Position numbers and translations under genes: made by a program. From contig CAJPPF010000038.1 of NCBI GenBank assembly GCA_905372445.1, forward strand, positions 1-15,280: DNA of 15,280 bases. Reading direction: 5' to 3'. Under the pieces are notes generated by a model that saw only the letters and a program-made list of their open reading frames with translations, ran no database searches and had not been told where the DNA came from. Below are positions 7,983-15,005 of this stretch, in pieces; the stretch's first letter is position 1, and every line of letters starts with the position of its first letter. Source of the DNA: an uncultured Prevotella sp. (GTDB lineage Bacteria; Bacteroidota; Bacteroidia; Bacteroidales; Bacteroidaceae).

Positions 7983-8371
7983 ATAGGTGAATAAAATTAA
8001 CAAAAAGGCTATTCTGACCACACATACAGCGGATATTTGCCGGCGCATTGTAGTTAGATGCCGAAAAACGCTTATTTTTGGCATTATATAAAAGATGTTG
8101 GTAATCAGTGAGATAAAAGATTTTGATGCCGATAACAATACGAATCAGTTTCAAGAACCGCCATTTCTTGAGTCTAAATCCGCTGCTTCTTGCCGATGAA
8201 ACCGTCGTTTTCAGCATAAAGAATCACCGTTTCTTGAGAGAAAAAGCACGGAATGAAGCTATTTTCAGCTCTTAGCGCTTCTTAAAAACATGGTTTTATG
8301 CCATGCAGACTTGGCAAATCATTGCTTTTGGCTTTCTATTTTGTTGAAAACCGTGAAGGTAATTTTTATTT
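7983..8371. other. Gene-free stretch with short degenerate repeats
   Basis: I see no convincing gene here. CAAGAACCGCCATTTCTTGAG (near 8152) and AAAGAATCACCGTTTCTTGAG (near 8218) are similar quasi-palindromes of the form AAGAA-xxx-TTCTT, about 66 bases apart. The open frame on the minus strand at 7921-8217 runs through the REP arm and has no promoter or recognisable domain. Confidence 0.4.
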
Positions 8372-8541
8372 ATATTAGTGTCCGGTAAAAACTGATTGAA
8401 AGCTCTGCAAGGTTTTATTTATAGGCATTACAGGCACGTATAGCCAATAGGGACTTACTTTTTGTTTCAAATAGTAAGCGTTACTAAAAACATTCCTTGT
8501 AGTTTTATGTCTTCCACAATCAGAGAAGGGGAAGGCATTTG

Positions 8542-8658
8542 CCGGCAGGCGTAGGGGCGTGATTTATCACGTTCCGTAATATCCAAGGAACAAATAGCTC
8601 GCGTAATGGATTCCGCGCTGAAGCGGAACGTGACAAATCACGCCCCTTCGGCTGCCGG
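8542..8658. repeat. REP doublet 2 (REPIN-like inverted repeat)
   Basis: Arms 8542-8576 and 8624-8658 are 35 bp inverted repeats with few mismatches, both ending in CCGGCAG and holding CGTGATTTATCACGTTCCG or its close variant. The 47 bp spacer shares CTCGCGTAATGGA with doublet 1. This is the cleanest copy and gives the family consensus. Confidence 0.8.
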
Positions 8659-8680
8659 ATTTACTGTTTCCCAGAGGATT

Positions 8681-8699
8681 GCGGAACATGATAAATCAT
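8681..8699 (-). repeat. Solo half REP
   Basis: GCGGAACATGATAAATCAT repeats the inner part of a REP arm with two changes, 22 bases after doublet 2. No partner arm of opposite orientation follows. Confidence 0.55.
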
Positions 8700-8760
8700 T
8701 TTCATAGCGTTTTCATCCTACTCGATTCATCGTTATAATTTGTTTAATGGACACCAATAT

Positions 8761-8846
8761 TTTATTTACTAAACGTCAGGCTCGGGATAAGATGTCTGTA
8801 ACTTTTAAAAGACTATTCTTATCCCGAACTGACCTTAGTTTATAAC
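8761..8846. repeat. Long imperfect palindrome downstream of lrgB
   Basis: TCGGGATAAGA (8782-8792) pairs perfectly with TCTTATCCCGA (8817-8827). The pairing continues outward after one- to two-base bulges through GTCAG/CTGAC (8775-8779, 8829-8833), ACTAA/TTAGT and TTAT/ATAA, giving arms of about 30 bases around a 24-base loop. It lies about 50 bases past the lrgB stop and could act as its terminator or as an RNA 3' end structure, but no T-tract follows on the minus strand. It may instead be a small palindromic element. Confidence 0.6.
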
Positions 8847-8896
8847 AAGACGACAATTACTATCCGCCATGCTAACCTTTATCGCATCACACGTTA

Positions 8897-9592
8897 TCAG
8901 TATATCCACGCGAAAATATTGGCTGTGAGAACTGTTATTATACCACTGACAACAATTGACAGTCCGCTCATAGCACCCTCTACCTGTCCCATTTCCATAG
9001 CGCGGACTGTGCCCATGGCGTGTGATGCACTACCCATAGCAACGCCTTTGGCTATGGGCTCGGTGATGTTCAGTGCTGTCAACAGACGGCTACCTATCAT
9101 ACTTCCGAAGACACCTGTTATTACTATCGCAACGACGGTGATCGACACGTATCCTCCCAGTTCCTCGCTGATGACCATTCCTATGGCGGTGGTGATTGAT
9201 TTCGGCAGGAAGGTGACGAATGACACGTGGTCGAACTGCATGAGTATTGCCATTGCAAGCACGGAAAGCATCGACGACGCTACACCGGCAATGATTCCTG
9301 CGAGTACAGCATTGAGATTACGTTTCATCAACTCTACCTGCTGATAGAGTGGCACGGCAAGACATATCGTGGCTGGCGTGAGGAGATAATTGAGCAGGTT
9401 TGAGCCTTTTGCATAGTGCTTGTAAGGTATGTCTGTAATCAGCAGAAACGCTATGACGAGTGCAATGGCAATGACAAGCGGATTGAAAATACTCATACCC
9501 GTGCGGTGCTTCAGATACATTCCAATGCCGTATGCCCCAAGACTGATGAGCAGTCCGAGGTAGACGGAATCGACAAACAGAGTGTTAATCAT
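8897..9592 (-). CDS. lrgB: LrgB/CidB family membrane protein
   Basis: The 231-residue, very hydrophobic protein has six to seven likely membrane segments and the LrgB signatures NYLLTPATICLAVPLYQQ (about 68-85), PKSITTAIGM (about 130-139) and GVAMGSASHAMGTVRAMEMG (about 187-206). LrgB works with LrgA; in other bacteria these influence murein hydrolase activity, autolysis and, in some systems, transport of small organic acids such as pyruvate or glycolate. I chose the start at 9592 over an in-frame upstream start at 9670 because the ATG follows a strong AAGGAGG and overlaps the lrgA stop as ATGA, a classic coupled junction. It is the last gene of the operon with lrgA and the kinase-like gene. 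Confidence 0.88.
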   Translation of the reverse strand: MINTLFVDSVYLGLLISLGAYGIGMYLKHRTGMSIFNPLVIAIALVIAFLLITDIPYKHYAKGSNLLNYLLTPATICLAVPLYQQVELMKRNLNAVLAGIIAGVASSMLSVLAMAILMQFDHVSFVTFLPKSITTAIGMVISEELGGYVSITVVAIVITGVFGSMIGSRLLTALNITEPIAKGVAMGSASHAMGTVRAMEMGQVEGAMSGLSIVVSGIITVLTANIFAWIY

Positions 9593-9945
9593 CTGTTCCT
9601 CCTTCCCCGGCGAATGACAAACTGTGTGACGACCCCTGCCGATGAAAGCGTAACAATGGTTGTTACACAAATGAGTGCAAGATATTTAAAGACTGAATGC
9701 GATATCATATGCCAGGCATCGATAAGTCCCACTGCCGAAGGGATGAACATCACCGGCATGACAGAAATCAGGAACATACTCACCTCACGGATGTCCTTCA
9801 CACGAATCCAGCCCTTCGTGAGGGCTATGAAAAGCAGCGCTATGCCATAGATGCTCGCAGGAACGGGCATTGGAATAATGGCGTGCAGCACCTCGCCGAC
9901 AAAGGCAAAGGCAATGATAATAAGAAACTGTATAATGAATTTCAT
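9589..9945 (-). CDS. lrgA: LrgA/CidA family holin-like membrane protein
   Basis: The protein of 118 residues from the ATG at 9945 has about four hydrophobic segments. The MPVPASIYGIALLFIAL segment, the VSMFLISVMPVMFIPSAVGLI segment and a short Arg-rich tail (IRRGRRNR) fit LrgA/CidA (YohJ-like) proteins, usually 115-150 residues. It is thought to form the membrane complex with LrgB, whose start codon overlaps its stop. A GTG at 9954 would add three residues (MKN); ATG is preferred because it is the commoner start, but neither has a Shine-Dalgarno match. It follows the kinase-like gene by 26 bases, so the three are cotranscribed. Confidence 0.87.
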   Translation of the reverse strand: MKFIIQFLIIIAFAFVGEVLHAIIPMPVPASIYGIALLFIALTKGWIRVKDIREVSMFLISVMPVMFIPSAVGLIDAWHMISHSVFKYLALICVTTIVTLSSAGVVTQFVIRRGRRNR

Positions 9946-9971
9946 GTTTTTCACAAGGTTTTAATGATACT

Positions 9972-10550
9972 TTATTTCAGACCAAGGGCGCTGACATACT
10001 CGATGATGAGCCTTGCCGTCTGCACATATTCTATTCTGCAGTTGTCGATACATAAGTCGTAATCGGCAGCGTTACCCCATTGCAGACCGGTGTAATAACG
10101 GTGGTAGTTGAGACGGCAGTCGTCGGTATTCTCGACAAAACGGCGTGCCTTTGCCTCTGTGAGTCCCCGCTCGCACATGATCTCCTTCACACGCGCCCTG
10201 ACATCACCCTTCAGGAACACCGACACAAGGCCGTCATTGTCGCGGAAGATGTAGTTTCCGCAACGTCCGATAATAATGCAGTCGCGATCGCCGATAAGAT
10301 TGCAGATGAGGTTTCGTGTCTTATCCTGCAAATGAACACTCGCATCGGAATAGTCTGACGTTATGGCAAACGTGAGAGCATCGACGGGACGTTCCTCAAA
10401 GAAATCATCGAGTTGCGAGAGGACACCCTTTTCCTCTGCCATGGCACGCAGGCTCTTTCGGGTATAAAGAGGAATATTGTAGTGCTGCTGCAGCAACTGT
10501 CCTAACTGAATAGCACCACAGCCACACTGGCGGGCAATAGTTATAATCAT
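9972..10550 (-). CDS. Cytidylate kinase-like family protein
   Basis: The 192-residue protein begins MIITIARQCGCGAIQLGQ, a degenerate form of the RQYGSGG-x-IG nucleotide-binding loop of the cytidylate-kinase-like family. IIIGRCGNYIF in mid-protein and a charged lid-like stretch ARVKEIMCERGLTEAKARRF also fit. The CG-rich loop has Cys at two positions and Ala in place of a Gly, so phosphate binding may be altered. These proteins are distinct from housekeeping Cmk; substrate and role are not established. The start at 10550 is chosen over 10589 because the -7 box at 10587-10594 puts transcription start near 10581. It leads the operon with lrgA and lrgB, a context that hints at a link to membrane or energy state, which is inference. 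Confidence 0.8.
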   Translation of the reverse strand: MIITIARQCGCGAIQLGQLLQQHYNIPLYTRKSLRAMAEEKGVLSQLDDFFEERPVDALTFAITSDYSDASVHLQDKTRNLICNLIGDRDCIIIGRCGNYIFRDNDGLVSVFLKGDVRARVKEIMCERGLTEAKARRFVENTDDCRLNYHRYYTGLQWGNAADYDLCIDNCRIEYVQTARLIIEYVSALGLK

Positions 10551-10586
10551 ATCTATACGTTTATTATTTTTTTTACAAATCCGCAG

Positions 10587-10594
10587 CAAAGGTA
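10587..10594 (-). promoter_or_regulatory. -7 element of the kinase-like/lrgAB operon
   Basis: TACCTTTG on the minus strand is an exact TAnnTTTG, 37 bases before the chosen ATG. No convincing -33 TTTG is present. It rules out the longer start of the kinase-like gene. Confidence 0.6.
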
Positions 10595-10729
10595 CGAAAT
10601 ACGGCTTATATCATTACACAGTAAACAGAACTAACTTTTACAAAGAGCGAAAAGAATGATATTAAGCAAAAAGATTAACTATGTGAGAACGTAAAAATCA
10701 AAAAAACAAATAATGTCGGCGGATTTGTG

Positions 10730-10737
10730 TATCTTTG
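10730..10737 (+). promoter_or_regulatory. -7 element of the seven-gene operon
   Basis: TATCTTTG matches TAnnTTTG 21 bases ahead of the ATG at 10758; the expected -33 region is A-rich without TTTG. It argues against an in-frame start at 10713. Confidence 0.6.
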
Positions 10738-10757
10738 CAGATGAAGAGAAGAAGCAA

Positions 10758-11237
10758 ATGAAACTGAAAGATTTAAAGATAGCATACAATGTTCTCGCCG
10801 AGCTCGACTATGATGTGCCGAACGACTTGCTCGTGCTCCTTGCCGACACTATCCGCGATAAGGAACAGCGGCAAAATGAGCGACGGTTAAGCAGAATGAC
10901 CGAGGAAGACCTCATAAAGCATCAGAACAAACAGAAGCGCAAACTACGCATCAACACCATTGATGGACGACTAATACACAAGCGCACCAACGAAGAGACT
11001 TTCCGCTCTGCATTTGCAGAACTCGACATGGAAAGAGTAGTCGCTATGAATCTGCAGTTACGGGGCAAGCCGCTCATTGTTGAAGACATAACAAATAAAA
11101 GAAAACGACAAAGAGGCTATGCTTTAATAAAACCAGGATATTTCGTCCTTGCCAAGTCGTCGAGCGAAGAGAAGCTGCGAATACTCGGACTGATTGACGA
11201 AGAACTTCAACTGAACTGGGATATAATAACACTTTGA
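10758..11237 (+). CDS. Hypothetical protein, first gene of the seven-gene operon
   Basis: I cannot name this 159-residue soluble, charged protein. It has an N-terminal helical part (MKLKDLKIAYNVLAELDYD), a Lys/Arg/Gln-rich middle that could form a coiled coil, then DGRLIHKRTNEETFRSAFAE and a C-terminal half GYALIKPGYFVLAKSSSEEK. The C-terminal half reminds me of a small alpha/beta domain seen in other Bacteroidota hypotheticals, from memory and without a family name. There is no signal peptide or membrane segment. The start at 10758 follows a -7 box by 21 bases. Three bases separate it from the next gene. Confidence 0.65.
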   Translation: MKLKDLKIAYNVLAELDYDVPNDLLVLLADTIRDKEQRQNERRLSRMTEEDLIKHQNKQKRKLRINTIDGRLIHKRTNEETFRSAFAELDMERVVAMNLQLRGKPLIVEDITNKRKRQRGYALIKPGYFVLAKSSSEEKLRILGLIDEELQLNWDIITL

Positions 11238-11240
11238 GAT

Positions 11241-11537
11241 ATGGAAGAGATAATAATGACACCGCAGGTATGTATGCAATTTCTCGTATGGTCATACTAC
11301 TATCACGGTATCATGCCGGAGAAAGACAGGAGCTTTGCCACGTATGGACGCTTTTCCGCCAGCGATGCGAAGAGGATTGACGAACTGAAAGAGACATTGT
11401 TCCGCAGCTTTGAGGAAGAATCGATGGTGAATGCCTGCCGTCAGTTTCAGTTGGCAAAACAACGTCAGGAGCCATGTCCGTTCCCACAATCTCAGCTCGA
11501 CAAGATGTTTGCAGAAGAAACCAACACTCCGAATTGA
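11241..11537 (+). CDS. Small hypothetical protein
   Basis: The 98-residue protein is unrecognised. It is soluble, mostly helical by composition, with an aromatic N-terminal patch (FLVWSYYYHG, about 14-23) and a charged C-terminus. A second ATG six codons in (11256) is an alternative start. Tight spacing on both sides (3 bases before, 1 base after) makes it a real member of the operon despite its size. Confidence 0.6.
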   Translation: MEEIIMTPQVCMQFLVWSYYYHGIMPEKDRSFATYGRFSASDAKRIDELKETLFRSFEEESMVNACRQFQLAKQRQEPCPFPQSQLDKMFAEETNTPN

Positions 11538-11538
11538 T

Positions 11539-12030
11539 ATGACCATACGATGCTCAACACCAGCCGACATCGCTGTCATGCAAGAGATATTCCGTGAGGC
11601 GAAACGGAAGATGCGCGCAGAAGGAAACATCCACCAATGGGCTGGCGACTACCCTACTGACGCATTACTTCTCGAAGATATAAAGCGAGGTGTCAGCTAT
11701 GTAGTAGAGGATAACGGGAAGACAGTTGCTACCTTCGTCCTTGCAATCTGTGAGGACCCGACATACAAGAATATATATGAGGGGCAATGGTTGGAGGACG
11801 AGTCGGAGTATGGCACCATCCATCGCATCGCCTCACGTGAGGGACAGCACGGAGTGATGGCTGCCGTGCTGGAGTTTTCTTTCGCAAAGACCAACAATGT
11901 GCGTATCGACACGCATCGTGAGAACAAGACGATGAGGAGCATCATAGAGCGCTACGGGTTCAAATATTGCGGGATAATATATCTTCTTAACGGCGACGAA
12001 AGGCTCGCCTATCAGAAAACTTTAAAATAA
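11539..12030 (+). CDS. GNAT family N-acetyltransferase
   Basis: The 163-residue protein has the GNAT layout: the N-terminal MTIRCSTPADIAVMQEIF strand-helix, a central strand followed by IHRIASREGQHGVMAAVLEF (about 93-112; the acetyl-CoA site, with REGQHG in place of the usual Q/RxxGxG/A), then VRIDTHRENKTMRSIIERYG and FKYCGIIYLL. The DTHREN-x-M segment is typical of a Bacteroidota GNAT subgroup. The substrate cannot be inferred. I start it at the ATG at 11539, one base after the preceding stop; the frame is open further upstream but that part overlaps the previous gene. Confidence 0.82.
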   Translation: MTIRCSTPADIAVMQEIFREAKRKMRAEGNIHQWAGDYPTDALLLEDIKRGVSYVVEDNGKTVATFVLAICEDPTYKNIYEGQWLEDESEYGTIHRIASREGQHGVMAAVLEFSFAKTNNVRIDTHRENKTMRSIIERYGFKYCGIIYLLNGDERLAYQKTLK

Positions 12031-12039
12031 GACACTGAC

Positions 12040-12759
12040 ATGCAGATAATTCTTGCTGATGCTAAGATAATGTTCGACAAGGCTGACATTAAGGCAGAGA
12101 CAAAGCCTCTGTTTCAATCAGAAGCCGACAACATCGCCGCAGAAATGGCAGTAAAGGACATTGCGGAATTAGAGAATATGCTCGGTTGCAGTCATAGAAT
12201 TGCAGCGGAAAACTGGAAACGCTATCAAAACTTCCACGAAGCAAAAAAACTGCCAGCCATAATGGCATACAACGGTCAGGCATATAAGCATCTTAAAGCG
12301 CGTACATTAAACAGTGATGACATTCGGTATGCTATGCAGCATCTGTGGATAACGAGTTTCTTATATGGCATGCTCCGGCCTTTGGACGGCATAGTGCCAT
12401 ATAGAGCGACACAGCAGATGGGACAATGGAAAGAGCTGCTCACCGACACTCTCATCGATAGTGTAAAAAAGGACGACGGCGTACTGCTACATCTTTCGAC
12501 CGAGGAATACGAGCATCTGTTCGACTGGCGGCGTGTGAAAAACGAGGTGAAGGTAGTGCAACCGATGTTCTATGTACGTAAGGACGGATTGTTGAAAGTT
12601 CAAGCCGTATGGGCGAAGACCTGCCGAGGGGCAATGACACGTTATATAATGGAAAACAGAATAGCCGATATCGAAGCGTTACAGGCATTCAGTTACGAAG
12701 GCTTCGAATATAAAGCGACCCTCGGCGAAGAGGATTTTCCACATTTCGTAAGAGAATAG
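12040..12759 (+). CDS. yaaA: YaaA family protein (UPF0246, peroxide stress response)
   Basis: The 239 residues match the YaaA/DUF328 family over their length: YNGQAYKHLKARTLNSDD (about 77-94; KGDVYxGL-like), the signature LYGMLRPLDGIVPYR (108-122) and KTCRGAMTRYIMENRI (193-208). In E. coli YaaA limits hydrogen-peroxide damage to DNA by lowering free iron and binds DNA structures. It is slightly shorter than the 255-260 residues common in the family. It follows the acetyltransferase by 9 bases and precedes the transporter by 5. Confidence 0.88.
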   Translation: MQIILADAKIMFDKADIKAETKPLFQSEADNIAAEMAVKDIAELENMLGCSHRIAAENWKRYQNFHEAKKLPAIMAYNGQAYKHLKARTLNSDDIRYAMQHLWITSFLYGMLRPLDGIVPYRATQQMGQWKELLTDTLIDSVKKDDGVLLHLSTEEYEHLFDWRRVKNEVKVVQPMFYVRKDGLLKVQAVWAKTCRGAMTRYIMENRIADIEALQAFSYEGFEYKATLGEEDFPHFVRE

Positions 12760-12764
12760 TAAAT

Positions 12765-13697
12765 ATGACACAACAGACACAAAGCATATTCACCCGCCCT
12801 GCGTGGGTGGTGATATTTGCACTGACAGCAGCAATGGTATGGGGTTGGGCATATCCGTTGATCAAACTCGGGTTTCGCGAGTTTGAGATAACTGCTGATA
12901 TGACCGCCAGCAAGATGCTCTTCGCCGGAATAAGATTCTGCATATCAGGACTGATAATCCTTTCCATTGCAAAGCTCACACACCGCGATTTCAGCCTGAA
13001 GAAGACATCGGAAAGAAGGATATACACATGGCTCTACCTGCTTCTTTTCGCGCTTCTTAACACGACGATACACTATGCTTTCTTTTATTTCGGGCTGTCG
13101 CACAGCGAAGGAGCACGCGCCGCTATCATCAATTCAATGGGTGTCTTTGCAACAGTCATCCTTGCCTGCATGTTCTTCAAGAGCGACAAGTTCACAGAGA
13201 GAAAGATCATTGGTTGTGTCATCGGTTTTCTCGGCATATTGTCGCTGAACCTTGGAGGTGTCGAGAGCGGACGGTTCACATGGCTCGGCGACGGAATGAT
13301 AATGCTGAATGCGCTGTGCTCAGCCGGAGCATCACTTATGACGCGCGGCGTAGGGCAACGCATCGACGTGTTCATAGGCACAGGCATCAGTCTCGGGATG
13401 GGTGGAGCATTGCTCATATTGCCGGCATTGTTCTTGGGCGGAACACTGCAAACAACCACTCTATGGGGCGTGACAATACTGATGCTCCTTATCGGAATTT
13501 CAACGATCGGCTTCACGCTCTACAACAAACTCCTTACCTGCAACCCTGTAGGAAAAGTGGCTATATACAACTCGCTGATACCTGTCATAGGCACATTAAG
13601 CTCATGTCTGTGTCTCGGCGAGACATTCTACTGGAAGTATATCATTGCCGGGACACTCGCAACATCTGGCATATACATCATCAACAAAGGGAAATAA
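12765..13697 (+). CDS. EamA/DMT-family transporter
   Basis: The 310-residue protein has about ten hydrophobic segments in two EamA repeats (about 15-155 and 170-305), starting WVVIFALTAAMVWGWAYPLI, with the typical small-residue-rich NTTIHYAFFYFGLSHSEGAR and VAIYNSLIPVIGTLSSCLCL segments that precede the last helices. The family moves amino acids, metabolites or nucleotide-related compounds; no substrate can be assigned. Five bases separate it from yaaA. Confidence 0.88.
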   Translation: MTQQTQSIFTRPAWVVIFALTAAMVWGWAYPLIKLGFREFEITADMTASKMLFAGIRFCISGLIILSIAKLTHRDFSLKKTSERRIYTWLYLLLFALLNTTIHYAFFYFGLSHSEGARAAIINSMGVFATVILACMFFKSDKFTERKIIGCVIGFLGILSLNLGGVESGRFTWLGDGMIMLNALCSAGASLMTRGVGQRIDVFIGTGISLGMGGALLILPALFLGGTLQTTTLWGVTILMLLIGISTIGFTLYNKLLTCNPVGKVAIYNSLIPVIGTLSSCLCLGETFYWKYIIAGTLATSGIYIINKGK

Positions 13698-13723
13698 CAC
13701 ACTGAAAGAAAAAATACATCGTT

Positions 13724-14209
13724 ATGGCAGAACATCTTATAATTAAAGGAACGACAAAGGAAGAGCGCTATGCGACACTCATCCCACAGATTCAAGCGCT
13801 CGTTGAAGCGGAAAGCGACATGATTGCCAACATGGCAAACATAGCCGCATGTATAATGGAAACATTCCACTTCTGGTGGGTAGGCTTCTATCGGGTAGTC
13901 AACGACGGCGCAAACGAAGAATTATTGTTAGCGCCGTTTCAAGGTCCGCTGGCATGCACAAGAATCAGAAAAGGACGCGGAGTGTGTGGCACAGCATGGG
14001 AAAAGTCCTCAACAGTCATCGTCGATGATGTAGAACAATTTCCCGGACACATCGCCTGCAGCAGCGTCTCACGTTCGGAAATAGTAGTACCGATAATAAA
14101 GAACGGCAAGGTCATCGCCGTCCTCGACATCGACAGTGAGCATCTGAGCACGTTCGACCACACCGACCAGCTATGGCTCGAGAAGGTGGCAACAGCACTG
14201 ACAGAATAA
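13724..14209 (+). CDS. msrC: Free methionine-(R)-sulfoxide reductase (GAF domain)
   Basis: The 161-residue single GAF domain has the fRMsr signature: ACTRI (C78), GRGVCGTA (C88) and FPGHIACSSVSRSEIVVP (C112). The three cysteines have the same spacing (10 and 24) as Cys84, Cys94 and Cys118 of the E. coli enzyme, as I recall them. The enzyme reduces free Met-(R)-sulfoxide, using thioredoxin, in the cytosol. It sits 26 bases after the transporter and 12 before the HAD gene, in an operon with yaaA, another oxidative-stress family. Confidence 0.92.
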   Translation: MAEHLIIKGTTKEERYATLIPQIQALVEAESDMIANMANIAACIMETFHFWWVGFYRVVNDGANEELLLAPFQGPLACTRIRKGRGVCGTAWEKSSTVIVDDVEQFPGHIACSSVSRSEIVVPIIKNGKVIAVLDIDSEHLSTFDHTDQLWLEKVATALTE

Positions 14210-14221
14210 AAAGAAAAGGAA

Positions 14222-14869
14222 ATGATAAAAACGATTCTGTTTGACTTTGATGGCACCCTCGTCGATTCCGCACCGGGAATAGTGAAAACCATGCAGCAGA
14301 CGTTCCGCCGTATGGGAGTGGCTGTGCCCGACGAGGATGCCATGCGCGCAACCATCGGTCTGCCCCTTGACAAGGCATTGCAGATGCTCGCAGGACTCTC
14401 TGACGACGATACGCGCACAGCCACAAAGACATACCGCGACATATTCCACACATATGAATTAAACTACATAAACAACTTCCCTCATGTCATCAGCACACTG
14501 AATAAGATTAAGGCGTCAGGCATAAGGATGGCAATAGTCACCAGCCGCGAATCCACATCATTGAACCTCATCACCGACAGACGAGGCATGTCTTCATTCT
14601 TCGAGACAAGCATCACCGGAGCCGACGGATATAATCCGAAACCTGCGCCCGACATGGTGCTCGCCCTTATGAAGCGCATGAATATCAAAAACCATGAGAC
14701 GCTCGTTGTAGGCGACACAACGTTCGACATTGAGATGGGCAACGCCGCAGGATGTCGCACAGTGGCTGTCACATACGGGTATCACAGCAAGGAAAGACTG
14801 GCAAGTGCAAAGCCTACATTCACCATCGACTCGTTCGAAGAAATAATAGAAATCATAGAAAACAAATAA
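14222..14869 (+). CDS. HAD-superfamily hydrolase, phosphoglycolate phosphatase-like
   Basis: All four HAD motifs are in the 215 residues: DFDGTLVDS (8-16, nucleophile Asp8 and Asp10), VTS (106-108), the Lys in NPKPAPD (140) and GDTTFDIEMG (164-173). The helical cap between motifs I and II is of the C1 type seen in phosphoglycolate and pyrophosphate phosphatases. The real substrate is not determined by sequence. An AAAGGA lies a few bases before the ATG, one of the clearer ribosome binding sites here. It appears to end the operon. Confidence 0.88.
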   Translation: MIKTILFDFDGTLVDSAPGIVKTMQQTFRRMGVAVPDEDAMRATIGLPLDKALQMLAGLSDDDTRTATKTYRDIFHTYELNYINNFPHVISTLNKIKASGIRMAIVTSRESTSLNLITDRRGMSSFFETSITGADGYNPKPAPDMVLALMKRMNIKNHETLVVGDTTFDIEMGNAAGCRTVAVTYGYHSKERLASAKPTFTIDSFEEIIEIIENK

Positions 14870-14888
14870 TCCCCAGAAACAGATCAGC

Positions 14889-14912
14889 CCCAATCAGTTA
14901 ATTTGGGATAAA
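14889..14912 (+). terminator. Weak candidate terminator after the HAD gene
   Basis: CCCAA (14889-14893) can pair with TTGGG (14903-14907), followed by an A-rich run, not a T-run. TTTGGGATAAA (14902-14912) is also the exact inverse of 15001-15011, so it may belong to the element structure beyond. Doubtful as a terminator. Confidence 0.25.
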
Positions 14913-14934
14913 AAACATCCTTCAGTCACGACAA

Positions 14935-15005
14935 CGTGACTTATCACGCTTAAGCCTCGCCCAGAAAAAAAACAAGCGCGTCAGCCGTGAAGGGGCGTGA
15001 TTTAT
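14935..15005 (+). repeat. Two partial REP copies, the second cut by TIR element copy A
   Basis: CGTGACTTATCACGCTTAAG (14935-14954) is the REP core with a CTTAAGCC tail in place of TTCCGC, a variant shared with 15220-15252. AGGGGCGTGATTTAT (14991-15005) is the outer half of a second REP that stops where the TIR of copy A begins at 15006. Confidence 0.6.

Larger units (their letters stand above)
8372..8760. mobile_element. Probable insertion sequence remnant or MITE (389 bp)
   Basis: The left end ATATTAGTGTCCGGTAAA (8372-8389) and the complement of the right end ATATTGGTGTCCATTAAA (8743-8760) are inverted repeats, 15 of 18 matching. TTTATTT occurs directly outside both ends (8365-8371 and 8761-8767), a 7-base candidate target duplication, although the sequence is AT-rich and some chance match is possible. 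The interior has no transposase frame and contains REP doublet 2. I read it as a deleted element into which the REP doublet was inserted; the parent family cannot be named from the ends alone. Confidence 0.55.

Noticed and set aside
7921..8217. 98-codon open frame on the minus strand in the gene-free region
   Set aside because: It runs through a REP arm (encoding a RGVIYHV-like peptide in one frame), has no promoter box or recognised domain and has a composition unlike its neighbours.
8472..8486. TAGTAAGCGTTACTA palindrome inside the element remnant
   Set aside because: Six-base arms are short enough to arise by chance in AT-rich DNA, and no partner site was seen.
1786..8699. REP copies considered as a CRISPR array
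   Set aside because: Spacing is irregular, orientations alternate, spacers are partly homologous and no cas genes are near.
9593..9670. Longer N-terminus of lrgB starting at 9670
   Set aside because: The added 26 residues lie inside lrgA, are unlike LrgB proteins, and a strong AAGGAGG precedes the ATG at 9592.
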